Below, in pieces: positions 20,985-30,517 of a DNA stretch of 64,000 nucleotides. Each line of letters starts with the position of its first letter. Within the stretch, counting starts at the first letter, position 1. The translations under genes and the position numbers were made by a program. This DNA comes from Thereva unica (Eukaryota; Arthropoda; Insecta; Diptera; Therevidae): NCBI GenBank assembly GCA_949987705.1, contig OX465283.1, positions 50,320,953-50,384,952 of the forward strand, in the 5' to 3' direction. Below the pieces are notes generated by a model. That model made no database searches. It saw only the letters and a list, made by a program, of their open reading frames with translations, and was not told where the DNA came from.

Positions 20985-21226
20985 AATTCGAGAAGTTGAT
21001 GAATTCGTTTGAAACTTGATATTATATTTGGGGTCGCTGATTACGAATCTGATATCAAATTTTCAAAATTCAAAATGGCGGACCGGAAGTGACATACTTT
21101 TTTGGCCAAAAATTGAGGTAGCACTGTGAAACTTGGTAGTATATGGTTTTCGGGGTCGCTGATTACGAATCTGATATCAGATTTTCAAATTTCAAAATGG
21201 CGGACCGGCAGTGACATACTTTTTAT
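20985..21226. repeat. two tandem units of about 122 bp inside Transib
   Basis: Both units contain 'ggtcgctgattacgaatctgatatca' followed by 'caaaatggcggaccgg-agtgacatactttt'. The starts of this phrase are 122 bases apart (about 21031 and 21153). It is a subterminal duplication next to the left end. Confidence 0.8.
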
Positions 21227-21377
21227 GATACATGTCGGACATAGTTTTCCCCCGTGAACATTTTCTTGCAAATTTTTCGCGATACCGACGAATATCTTTA
21301 TTTCTTGCTTCTTGCGTATCCTCGGATAAATTGACCAATGTGTAATGGAGCCCTCTTAATAAGGTCAGTTCCGTGCA

Positions 21378-21830
21378 TCAATACAATGTTCCCCGACGTT
21401 GGCATTGGGTACCAGGAATACAACTGGAGCAATATTTTTTTAAATTCCCAATATCAATAGCAAAACCGCACGATATAGTTTGTACAATTATTTTACAAAT
21501 TGCTATTAATTGCTCGTCAATATTGAGAATTTTAGCTGCCAAAGGAACGTCTTCAAAAAAGCGCCGAGCAGTATTCCTATCATTCGTATTACCTGAAGCC
21601 TGCTTCGGAGCATCTATATTGAGTCCTAAAGTTTTTCTGAATTCATTTTGAATATAACCCTTTCGATCAGATACTCGTTTTTTATCTTCAGCAGAACGAG
21701 CCTGCCATTTTCCACTGCCGTCAACTTCATACGCTAAATGCAGCAACCACTCCATAAATCGAATCCAGGTATGCAATGAAGCAATTCGAGCACACCGTAA
21801 TCTGCAGGGCGCGACTCTTTCTACAATAAC
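21378..21830 (-). pseudogene. Transib transposase remnant (RAG1-related core)
   Basis: Minus-strand frame of about 150 codons reading CARIASLHTWIRFMEW, then IQNEFRKTLGLNIDAPKQ, then GNTNDRNTARRFFED, then NIDEQLIAICKIIVQTISCGFAID. The LHxWIRFxE, GL-VD-P and GNT-D-NTARRFF motifs are diagnostic for Transib transposase and its relative RAG1, and belong to the part of the core leading to the last catalytic Glu. The protein is cut on both sides: the N-terminal two-thirds with the catalytic Asp residues is missing, and the frame ends soon after. It is a deletion product, not a domesticated gene, since it still lies between Transib ends. Confidence 0.9.
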
Positions 21831-22739
21831 TTTTTTTCGGGAGAGATCGGGAACGAGATATTCAGGATACTGAAACTAGACACTTTAACGAACATTTTAG
21901 TGCAAAAACCGTGACTGAACAACACTGAACAAAAAACTTATCACTACTTGAATCTAAAAAAAAATTAGATTTTTTCGATTTGCAGCGTAATTGTTATTAA
22001 TTAGCCATATAAACAATTACACGTTTCTCGTTTTTGTAACTATATATCTCTATTGTACATACCTTCATCATCATGTTCCAATTTACAGAAGTCGAATTCA
22101 ACACTCCGTTCCAAAAATATACACTATACAATTTCACGTTCGCGCAATGGCGGTTAAGCGTCGCACGTGGAGGTTTCAGAGCGTCAACTTGTGAATGACG
22201 TAGGGCCTCAGGTATACAACCTTTCGACCCGTTCCTTCCGGGTTTTGATGCACTGGAGCTCCCCCTAGGGGACTGTGGCGGTAAAAGACGAAAATTCAAA
22301 CCTTGATTTTTCGACTTTTGGCCAGCGAAACAAGCGTTTCGCCCCACTGTGCGGCGTGTACAGCTTAGATATTTTAATCTTCTGGTCAAGTTTGGCCGTC
22401 GTGAGGCCGTATGTGTTCCCATTAAAAGTGGGTAAATATTCTACGGCCACCATAACCCCCTTACAAAGTCAAGCGGCTGGTGTTCGCCCGCTGTAAGGCC
22501 AGTTTTTATTTTTACTCGGGTTGCTGGAACCACTGTTTAACTCCTGTTGTTAAAGTTGAAAATCGAGTGGAATTTTCCTTTGATTGCCTTTATACATAAA
22601 ATTGTGTACTTAAGTTTTTCCCTTCTCAAATGATTTACTTATGTGTTCACCAACTGTTCATACAATATATCTTCAGTACAAGGACGTAGCCAGGATTTTG
22701 CTTCGGGAGGGGTTTTTGTAGGTTAGGTTGAAATGGCAC

Positions 22740-24370
22740 GCTATTGGGCCCATTGTGATGCCATTAGCCATTCTAGTGTTGGAACAAAGTGCAGGCCATT
22801 TCAAGCCATTTGGAGCTTTTGATAAAGCGACAGAGTTCAGGGACCCCAGTATTTTGCAGCTCGCTCAATGCATCAAGGAAGGGTGAGCCAAGGAAGGTCC
22901 CTCTTTCCTTGCGAGGGCGGGACATGTACAGAGAAGATGGGAGACAGTTTCTTCCTCTTCTTCATTACCACAACATCAGCATAAGTCGTTGTGGGGAAGT
23001 CTTAATCTTTCGGCGTGCCGGCCAAAGGGGCAGTGACCGATCAGAGTATTTACCACATGGGCAAAAACGCGGAAAAAGGCATATGCGTGTCCGGAGCCGA
23101 TGACCGTTTTAGAGTCGGAAATGAGTACCCAAAAAAAAAATGCTTTCGGTGGATACCGACCTAGACAACATTTTTCCACAAAAAAAACGGCCATCCAGCC
23201 AGCCATAAAGCCCGCCAGGCCCCACAAACTGTGCAAAATGTCCCCTGCGTGGCATGTCCCAACTACAAAAATCCAGATTAATTGCGCATATTAAATGGAC
23301 CAACTTGTGCGATTCGGGATAGGACGTTCACGAATGGTTTTTGGGGCCTAAAACTTTGATTTTTTCTCTTTTATCGCAAACCGGAACGCCAGAATACAGA
23401 ACTTACACGTATTCGAATTTTGTCCGAAATTTTCCGTTAAAATTGCGAACCGCAGTGCCGCTAGAGCCTGCATGCGTTCGAATTTTCTGTTGTGGCTCCC
23501 TCTGCTAGGGGGATGTTTCATGAACCTGCAACAATTCAAAAACCCATTCGGCGCGTTCGATTTGAATCCCTAACTGTAAAATTCGCTTGCTCTAAAATTC
23601 AAAGTGCAAACGCATATTCAAACAAGTCCCCACCGTGGCAGTCGCGGTTTCATCTTCAAACCGAAAAAAACGCGTCAGAAGTGGAAAGTTCAAGTTGTTC
23701 TAAGAAGCTGTGGTCACCGGTAAGCGGAAATTCACTCAGGATTCTTCCTGAACTCAGAAAAGCGATATTAAGTCAAATAGTCCCCTCCGTGGCGGTCCCC
23801 TCCGTGGCAGCTTTTTCTTGAAATCTTCAATAAAGATAGAAATTCTGAGAAAATTTCCCCAAGAAAGTTCCAAAATGGGTCGTACAGCCTTGTAACCCCT
23901 GTAGCAGAAACGGGCTTGTTTTGGGGCCACATGGGGGGAAAACCCACAAGAAACTCGGTCGGTCAACTTTTTTTTTGCTGGGTTTTGAATGTGCAAATAT
24001 GCCTTTTTTCGCGTTTTTGCCCACATGGGTTATCTCCTTTATGTTTAACAAAACTAGAAATTTTGAACGCTTTGCGTCCAAAGTTGGCCAGATTGCATGA
24101 AGAGTGCGGAACACCGTTGCTGTGGTCCATCTCAACCCATCTCGAGCTAAGCTGATTTTCCTCCAAGCTAGTTTGTAGGTCATTCCTATCCGGGTTAAGT
24201 GGGGTGTCCTTTCCACTTCGGTTCCCTGTCTAGCAAGCTCATCTGCCCTACGGTTCCCCTAATCCTATTATGTCTAGGAATCCAACAAAGTTTTATATGA
24301 AACTGAATGGCAATCTCACACAGAGACCCGCGGCAGTTCAGAACAGTCGTGGGTGTTGTGACGGCAGAAT
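22740..24370 (-). pseudogene. non-LTR ORF2 C-terminal part (RNase H and Cys/His tail), split
   Basis: Two minus-strand pieces. Right piece (24370 to about 24050): an RNase H end, LNCRGSLCEIA-LCWIPRHN-I-G, then 'GQMSLLDRE' in a shifted frame, equivalent to ADELARQGTEVE. This closely matches the RNase H of the plus-strand element at 53.6-53.75 kb, so they are one family. Left piece (about 23105 to 22740): LIGHCPFGRHAERLRLPHNDLCRCC, then TVSHLLCTCPALARK, then a Leu-rich end, the C-terminal Cys/His region. About 0.9 kb of unrelated sequence lies between. Frameshifts are frequent. Confidence 0.75.
23105..24045. other. unidentified insertion within the non-LTR pseudogene
   Basis: The sequence separates the RNase H from the Cys/His tail and has no coding similarity. 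Its borders carry an inverted similarity: the 40 bp at about 23050-23095 (gcaaaaacgcggaaaaaggc) are matched in the opposite orientation at about 23988-24030. I cannot say whether this is a terminal repeat or an inverted copy of host-element sequence. Confidence 0.4.
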
Positions 24371-24394
24371 GGGTTTTTGTAAGAATCATAATAA

Positions 24395-26114
24395 TGATCT
24401 GTGTAAATGAGACCTCCCCTTCCCCCCTATACTTTTTTACTTTTTTTATACATAGTCATCTAGATATTTTTTCCTTTCTTCGGAAATGAAAATTACACAC
24501 ACACACGCAAAACACACACCATTAGTAGTCTCATTAGCAGACCATTTATACCAGGTTTTTTTTATGAAAAGTTGTTGCTTCGGTTAAGTACGGGTATTTA
24601 ACATTATTTGATTCCTATGAATTACATCCTTGCTCTGAAGTGGTTTTGTCATCTAAATTGCATTTGAGCGTATAGGATCGCTTCTGACATTCCCTTCATC
24701 ACTTTCCGCTAACATAAGGGTTATCAGTCCTCGGAAACACTTCTACGTAGAAAGGATGTTGCATGCGAGAACAAAACATAGCTAACTTTGAAAACAGCAA
24801 TGACTAGGAAATGCAAAAAAAGTTTGTTTGCTGTCAATGCATTTATTTCTTGTATGCAACCGGTTAGTTAGCACATGGTAGTGCAATTCATTTGACAAAC
24901 CACAAAAAAATGAACTATGTTAGAATAGAACGAATAACTATACAACAAAAGTCCAACAACATTAGTGATTTTCTAGACAACAAATTGAAAACGGCGATGA
25001 ATTTTCATGCCCTAACCTTGTCACATCATTTTCCCTCCAAGACTTCTCCACGTCAGGATATCTTTCAACATTTTCTATGAACAAAAGTTGAAGAGGTGTT
25101 AGTTTAAATTTTGAAACTAACTTCAGCGTCCTTAAGCTTAAGTTAAGCCTACTTCATTTCATTACACTGAACATCGCACACGTTCTTTTCAATTTGCTGC
25201 TTACAGCTCTTGCATCACTACAAGGATTGCGTGCTGATAATTTAAATTTAGCAAAATTCACTAGAAGATCTCCTTCGTTATGTTTGTAAAATGAAGGTCA
25301 CCAAGTTCGAGGGAGTGTTAGAAATTCTATTTATTAGATTGATTTTATTTGTTGACTGAAGAGGACTCACTTGATTTGGATTATGTTAATATGATTTAAA
25401 AGTGAAAAATACAAATACATACTCGGCAAGTTCTTACTCCTTTTTTCTGCATATAATAAATTCTTGACAACTCGTCACCGGAGACCGTAAATCCTCAGCT
25501 ACGACAGTCAATAAATCAATATGCAAAGTAGGGAACACGTTTTCGAGTAACTCTTATAAAATTGAATTTAACATATTATGGCGTGGATTAAGATCGATTT
25601 CATGTCCCAATTGGGAGGGCGGGTCCCAGCCGGATGTTCTAAAATGCCTAGAATTGCAAATTAGGTAATTTTCTCGCTTAGGGACAAATATATTCACTCC
25701 AATACCATGAGAGAACCTTCCAAATATAGACTCTTTGGATACTTTTTTAAAGCTTTTTATTCAAATCAAATGGGGCACAATTGAGTTCATTTTTCTTTAC
25801 TTTGGATTTTATTCAATGAAGAAATATGGAGGGGAAAAATCACCATCACACTTTCTTTTCAATCTAGAGAAAAAAAGGTGACACTCTTTCCAAATGTTTA
25901 GTTAAATTACAGGAAGTGCGAACAGCTGGAGTTTTGTTTTTGTGATGGAGCATTGAGTATTTCGAGAGGGAGCAAAAAAAGTTTAATTTAATTATAGAAG
26001 TGTTGTATAGTTTGCCAGTAATACTTTTATCCTTCATCCTGAATTTGATCTACAATATTTTAGATTTATAATTAAATCACAAATACGGATTATTTTCTTT
26101 GGTGTTTTCGTCCC
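24395..26114. other. no gene recognised
   Basis: AT-rich, short open frames only. A small (AC)n tract lies at about 24495-24520. No repeat ends or coding similarity seen. Confidence 0.6.
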
Positions 26115-26117
26115 TAA

Positions 26118-26594
26118 TACCATGTTCGCACTGAGCCGAAATTACGTGATTTCGGCTATTTCGGTGATTTCGCCCAAAATCACGTTCAAAATCATGTGAT
26201 TCTCAAAATCACCTCAAATCACGTAATTTTGGCAAAATTACGAACAAAATCACCTCGAAGTCAATGCTCAAACCTGAAAATAGAATTCAGCTCAATTCAG
26301 CACGTCTCTCTTGTCAGTTTGACACATTTTAATAACAGAGTTTTGATTTTGAATATGAAATTCACATTTTAACATTCTTCAAAATACTAAAACCCAAAAT
26401 ATATAAAAGAAATAAGCTATGGGAGTTGCTATAGGAGAAATTGCTATTGAAATTTGAGTAGAAAAAATCGAAGACATGAGTAGTGCTAGAAAAAACTGTC
26501 AAACGAAATCATTTCAATCCAGTGCGAACGGTTCTACATAATTTCAAAATCACTTTCCAAAATCACCTAATTTCGGCTCAGTGCGAACATGGTA
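26118..26594. mobile_element. MITE (477 bp, TAA or TA duplication)
   Basis: TACCATGTTCGCACTGAGCC, continuing GAAATTA-GTGATTT, forms a terminal inverted repeat of about 35 bp with the right end. TAA flanks both sides (26115-26117, 26595-26597). Because the termini begin TA, a 2-bp TA duplication is also possible. The subterminal region is full of short direct and inverted 'aaaatcac' repeats. There is no coding capacity. PIF/Harbinger is the likelier origin from the 3-bp reading. Confidence 0.85.
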
Positions 26595-26814
26595 TAAGAC
26601 AATTTACAAAATCAAACTAAACAATTATTAACAGTTAGAGTAAACTGACAGCAAACTGGATTTGAAATATATTAAATCAAGGAGCACCTTTATCCGTACC
26701 CCGAAACATTTTTAACATGTTTCAGGCCGTAAACATCAACCGGGATTTTCAATATGACGAATCAAGGATTTCCTTAATGTGAAACTTGAGAAACTCACGT
26801 TATATAGCAAAGAG

Positions 26815-26965
26815 CTGAGAAGATCTAAATGAAAGTCGTGGAAAGCCTTCTGTAAAGAGATAGACGACTTCCAGCCTCCGTGAGATTACACAAAGTCTTG
26901 TTTATGAACGGAATTCTCTCCCCCAAGATTCCTGAAGGGTCCTTTACGGAGAACACCAGGACAGG
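26815..26965 (+). pseudogene. LOA-clade ORF2 fragment (endonuclease to RT linker)
   Basis: Reads LRRSK-KSWKAFCKEIDDF and, in a shifted frame, RLHKVLFMNGILSPKIPEGSF. This is the conserved linker with the 'RESWRNFC' block seen at residues 358-366 of the intact LOA ORF2. Very short and frameshifted. Confidence 0.5.
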
Positions 26966-27140
26966 GAGCTGTTAATGCGCATTAATTTCTCTGGTTAGCA
27001 AATATCTGACCCTGGATTGGCCGTAGCACCTAACACTGAATCGGAGGTAGTTCTTAAGCACCAGCCCTACAGTAGGAGCAAAGGCCTGGCAATCAGGATT
27101 TTCACTCGGAGTAAAACTGAATGGGCCATTGAATGGCCTC

Positions 27141-27352
27141 TCGCATCTGTTCTCTCCACTGGCCCCGATTCTGAGGCGATGGCATCCAGTTTGGTATCCC
27201 TAAGGTCTGAGCGTCCTGGTCTACGCCATCCTTCCAGCGAAGGTTGGGTCTCCTTCGCTGTCACACCCTATAGGTCCTACCGCAGGCTCATCTTCACTCA
27301 TACGAGCTCGATGCCCTGCCCACCGGAGACTACCGAGCTTTATTTTCTTCAC
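27141..27352 (-). pseudogene. RTE-clade retrotransposon, 3' part of the 28.6-30.3 kb copy
   Basis: The minus strand reads VKKIKLG-LRWAGH-ARMSEDEPA and then the LRWKDG-DQD-QTLGIPNWM-S segment, matching the plus-strand RTE copy at 51.7-51.92 kb. It is the downstream continuation of the RTE fragment ending at 28556, with the intervening 1.2 kb being an inserted non-LTR tail. The extreme 3' end of the element is missing: similarity stops at about 27141. Confidence 0.8.
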
Positions 27353-27864
27353 ACCCAAACTAAAGGTAGCTAAATCATTACTTATGCCTCTTATTCAATA
27401 TGGTGTTCCGGTTTTTGGCCGTTTGGATTATGCCTCTATGCGTATCTTATCAAAGGCTTTTAACTCTATTGTCCGTTATGTTTATGGACTGAGGAAGTTC
27501 GATCATATTTCTTCATTTACTCGGAAATTTTTAGGGTTTTCGCTTTTGTCTTATCTCGAATATAATATGCTAATTTTTATGCACCGAATTATTTTTTCTG
27601 ATTACCCTACCTATCTCAAAACTAAAATTACGTTCTCGACTTCCAATAGGACTCTTAATTTAAATATGCCTAGACATAATTGCCAAGTTAGTTCACGATT
27701 GTGTTTTATCCATGGTGTTACGTTATGGAATGCACTACCAACTGATCTAAAGAGAGAAGGTCGTATCAGTAAATTTAAGTCTCAACTGTTGTCCTATATC
27801 ATGGCTAGGGAAACCTTGTAAATTAAATTTTAAACTAAATTTTAGCATAATTCCCGTGGCAGTT

Positions 27865-28424
27865 TTAATTTTAATTTTTAATTTTTGATTTTTAATTTTT
27901 AATTTTTAATTTTTAATTTTTAATTTTTAATTTTTAATTTTTAATTTTTAATTTTTAATTTTTAATTTTTAATTTTTAATTTTTAATTTTTAATTTTTAA
28001 TTTTTAATTTTTAATTTTTAATTTTTAATTTTTAATTTTTAATTTTTAAGTTTTAATTTTTAATTTTTAATTTTTAATTTTTAATTTTTAATTTTTAATT
28101 TTTAATTTTTAATTTTTAATTTTTAATTTTTAATTTTTAATTTTTAATTTTTAATTTTTAATTTTTAATTTTTAATTTTTAATTTTTAATTTTTAATTTT
28201 TAATTTTTAATTTTTAATTTTTAATTTTTAATTTTTAATTTTTAATTTTTAATTTTTAATTTTTAATTTTTAATTTTTAATTTTTAATTTTTAATTTTTA
28301 ATTTTTAATTTTTAATTTTTAATTTTTAATTTTTAATTTTTAATTTTTAATTTTTAATTTTTAATTTTTAATTTTTGATTTTTAATTTTTAATCTTTGAT
28401 TTTTAATTTTTAATTTTTAATTTT
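27865..28424. repeat. (AATTTTT)n heptanucleotide array, about 80 copies
   Basis: About 560 bp of nearly perfect 7-bp repeats. Rare variants (G for A, C for A) cluster at the two ends and once near 28049. It lies in the 3' UTR of the truncated non-LTR element. Confidence 0.97.
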
Positions 28425-28518
28425 TCTTATATATTCTTATTTATTTTTTTTCTCTTTCCGAATAGTTTTCAGTATGCGTACACTAAAGAAATTGTTCTTC
28501 TTTTGTACACTTTTTTTT

Positions 28519-28553
28519 TAAAATAAAATAATAATAAATAATAAATAATAATT
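28519..28553 (+). repeat. (TAA)n-type 3' tail
   Basis: AAAATAAAATAATAATAAATAATAA-type run that abuts the resumed RTE sequence at 28556. It marks the 3' end of the plus-strand non-LTR insertion. Confidence 0.75.
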
Positions 28554-28555
28554 AT

Positions 28556-30337
28556 GACGCGATAGCTCCCGTAGATCTCGTCGTTGTAGAGTCTCCGGAA
28601 TCGTCCTTCCTAACATAAGGGGCCAACAATCCTCAGAAGTATTTTCCTCTCGATCACGGCTAAGAGGTTTGAGTGCTTTTTGCTAAACACACGCGTTTCA
28701 GGTAAGACCATCGTATTATATAGTAAATGTTTAGACGTTATGGTTAGATACTTGGATTTAAAGAGCCTTGACAGACTATAGTAGGGTTTGTTGGCTTTTA
28801 GCAGTCGTGCGAGTATTTCTGGTTCCATGCTATTGTCGGCTACTACTATTGACCCAAGGTAGGTAAATGATTTTACCCCTTCAAACTCGTGTTCATTGAT
28901 CTTCATTGTGGGACCAATGTTAGGTGTTCTTGTAGACGAGGCCATGAAAGAGCCAGAAGAATGTGCAGTCCCAGATTTCCTGCCGCTTGCTCTATCTGAG
29001 TGAAATCTTCTTGTACAGCTGTTGTTGTTCTTGCAATGTAGTCAATGTCGTCTGAATAAGCCAGTAATTGGGTGGATTTGTGGATAATTGTGCCCCTTGA
29101 TGTTACGCCCGAATCTCGGATCACTTTATCCAACGCCAGGTTGAAAAGGGGCAGGCCAGACTGTCCCCTTGTCGGAGTCCATTATAGATGTTGATTGGTC
29201 TGGACAGTGTTCCGGATACCTTTACTTGGCTGGTCACATTGGTCATGGTCAACGGTCCGCCAACATAGTCTTGTCAATTTGTTGAGGATACCGAATTCTC
29301 TCATGGCTTTGTAGAGTTCTACTCTGGCTATGTTATCATAGGCGGCTTTAAAGTCTATGAAGAGGTGTTAAATTGAGTTTTGAAACTCTAGACATTTTTC
29401 CATAGCCTGCCTCAAGGTGAAAATCTGATCAGTCGTTGATTTGCTTGGGCTCAAGCATACTGATATTGGCCTATGATGTTTCTGGGGTATAGCGCCATCC
29501 TGTTTTATAGAATAGCGGAGAATATCTTATACACGGTACTCAGCAACGTTATACCGCGATAATTAGTGCACGCTATGATATCGCCTTTTGTATGTACCGG
29601 GCAGAGGATGTCTTTTCTCCAGTCTTCTGGCATCGCTTCCTGCTCCCATACTTGCACAATTAATTGATGAATCGCGTGGTGTAATGTAGGCCATCCATAT
29701 TTAACCAGCTCCGCTGGGATGCCGTCTTCACCCGGGGCCTTGTTGTTTTTGAGCAGGATGATGGCTCTGCTAACTTCTTCGAAGCTTGGTGGCGGCAGAA
29801 TAGTAGTATTATCAGATATTGGTGGAGCCTCCGAATCCTCAGTTAGCTCGCCATTTAGCAATTCATGAACCGAGTTGTTTCTGGCCATTTCACTGCGTAG
29901 TACAGCTGTGTTGATTCGAGCCTGATCAGCGGATACGAAGTTTTTCAGCGTTGTTTTGCGTTCCCGGAACACCATACCAACAAGATAGTGATCCGAGCCG
30001 AAGTTGGCTTCTCGTACCCTCATCAAAAAAGAAAGATAGCGTCGGCCTATCAACACATGGTCTATTTGGTTACGAGTGGCTCCATCAGGAGATACCCAGG
30101 TGGCTTTATGGATACCTTTACGCGCAAATCTAGTGCTTGCAACGACCAAGTTCTTACTGGCTGCCATCTGTAAAACTCGCTGTCAATAGTATTTTCATGT
30201 AAGCTGTGATTGCCGACATATTTCCTGTATATGGGCTCCCGGCCTACTTTGGCGTTCAGATCTCCCAGTATGATTTTTACATCTTACCTGGGGCAGGCAT
30301 TAAGTTCCCGTTAAGCTAATTCGAAGAACTCTTCTTT
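28556..30337 (-). pseudogene. RTE-clade retrotransposon, 5'-truncated and internally deleted
   Basis: Minus strand, close relative of the plus-strand RTE copy at 49-52 kb. From the 5' side: an endonuclease end (KEEFFEL, then a frame-broken LGDLNAKVG, then VVASTRFARKG-HKATWVSP, NQIDHVLIGRR, GSDHYLVGMV), a deletion joining EMARNNS to HELLNGELTEDSE, then reverse transcriptase (NNKAPGEDGIPAELVKYG, ILCPVHTKGD, NYRGITLLSTVYKIFSAIL), a frameshifted fingers/palm, a mutated active-site box (YSDD), and FKSKYLTITSK. Similarity begins abruptly at about 30337, next to BEL-like sequence, so it is a 5'-truncated insertion. Several frameshifts make it dead. Confidence 0.85.
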
Positions 30338-30517
30338 ATCAACCAATTCGCGAAAAATGTCTTTCACCTTGATGGATGCCCTCGCAGCCATGCAAAAACT
30401 GTAGTGGAGTCACTCCACTGGTGGATTCGGGTTGCTATGCTGGGTAATATAGGTACTGTTTTCTGTGCTTACTTTGCTAGTAAGGAAGATTCATATAGCT
30501 GTAGTCTTGGGAGGATT
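30338..30517 (-). pseudogene. BEL/Pao pol remnant, RNase H-like part (left of LOA insertion)
   Basis: Minus strand, continuing the BEL-type pol fragment at 33184-34160 across the inserted LOA copy. It contains the LPRL segment and, about 60 codons on, the WSDST...FAWL...KTFFANW block of the BEL RNase H-like region, with in-frame stops. It ends where the RTE copy begins. Confidence 0.7.

Larger units (their letters stand above)
20951..22351 (-). mobile_element. Transib transposon, internally deleted, with CGGCG duplication
   Basis: Both ends begin CACAGTGGGGCGAA in inverted orientation, followed after a few bases by TGTTTCGCTGGCC. CGGCG flanks both (20946-20950, 22352-22356). A 5-bp GC-rich duplication and a CACAGTG-type terminus are the Transib signature, the terminus resembling the heptamer of V(D)J recombination signals. 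The element is 1401 bp and holds only part of the transposase, so it cannot move by itself. Confidence 0.92.
27353..28555 (+). pseudogene. 5'-truncated non-LTR retrotransposon: RT C-terminus, heptamer array and (TAA)n tail
   Basis: The frame starts at the insertion junction (KLKVAKSLLMPLIQYGVPVFG) and is open to 27821, about 155 codons. It encodes the thumb and C-terminal region of a non-LTR reverse transcriptase (LIQYG, FNSIVRYVYGLRKFDHIS, LWNALPTDLK). The clade is uncertain. The 3' UTR holds a long (AATTTTT)n array and ends in a (TAA)n-like tail at about 28519-28553, directly against the RTE sequence it interrupts. A 5' truncation with simple tail is the normal product of target-primed reverse transcription. 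Clear target duplication was not found; about 10 bp of the RTE target seem lost. Confidence 0.75.

Noticed and set aside
21378..21830. RAG1-like host gene
   Set aside because: It is enclosed by Transib ends and a 5-bp duplication and lacks most of the protein; a transposon relic.
27865..28424. CRISPR-like or coding repeat array
   Set aside because: Simple 7-bp A/T repeat without spacers in an insect genome; a microsatellite-type array.
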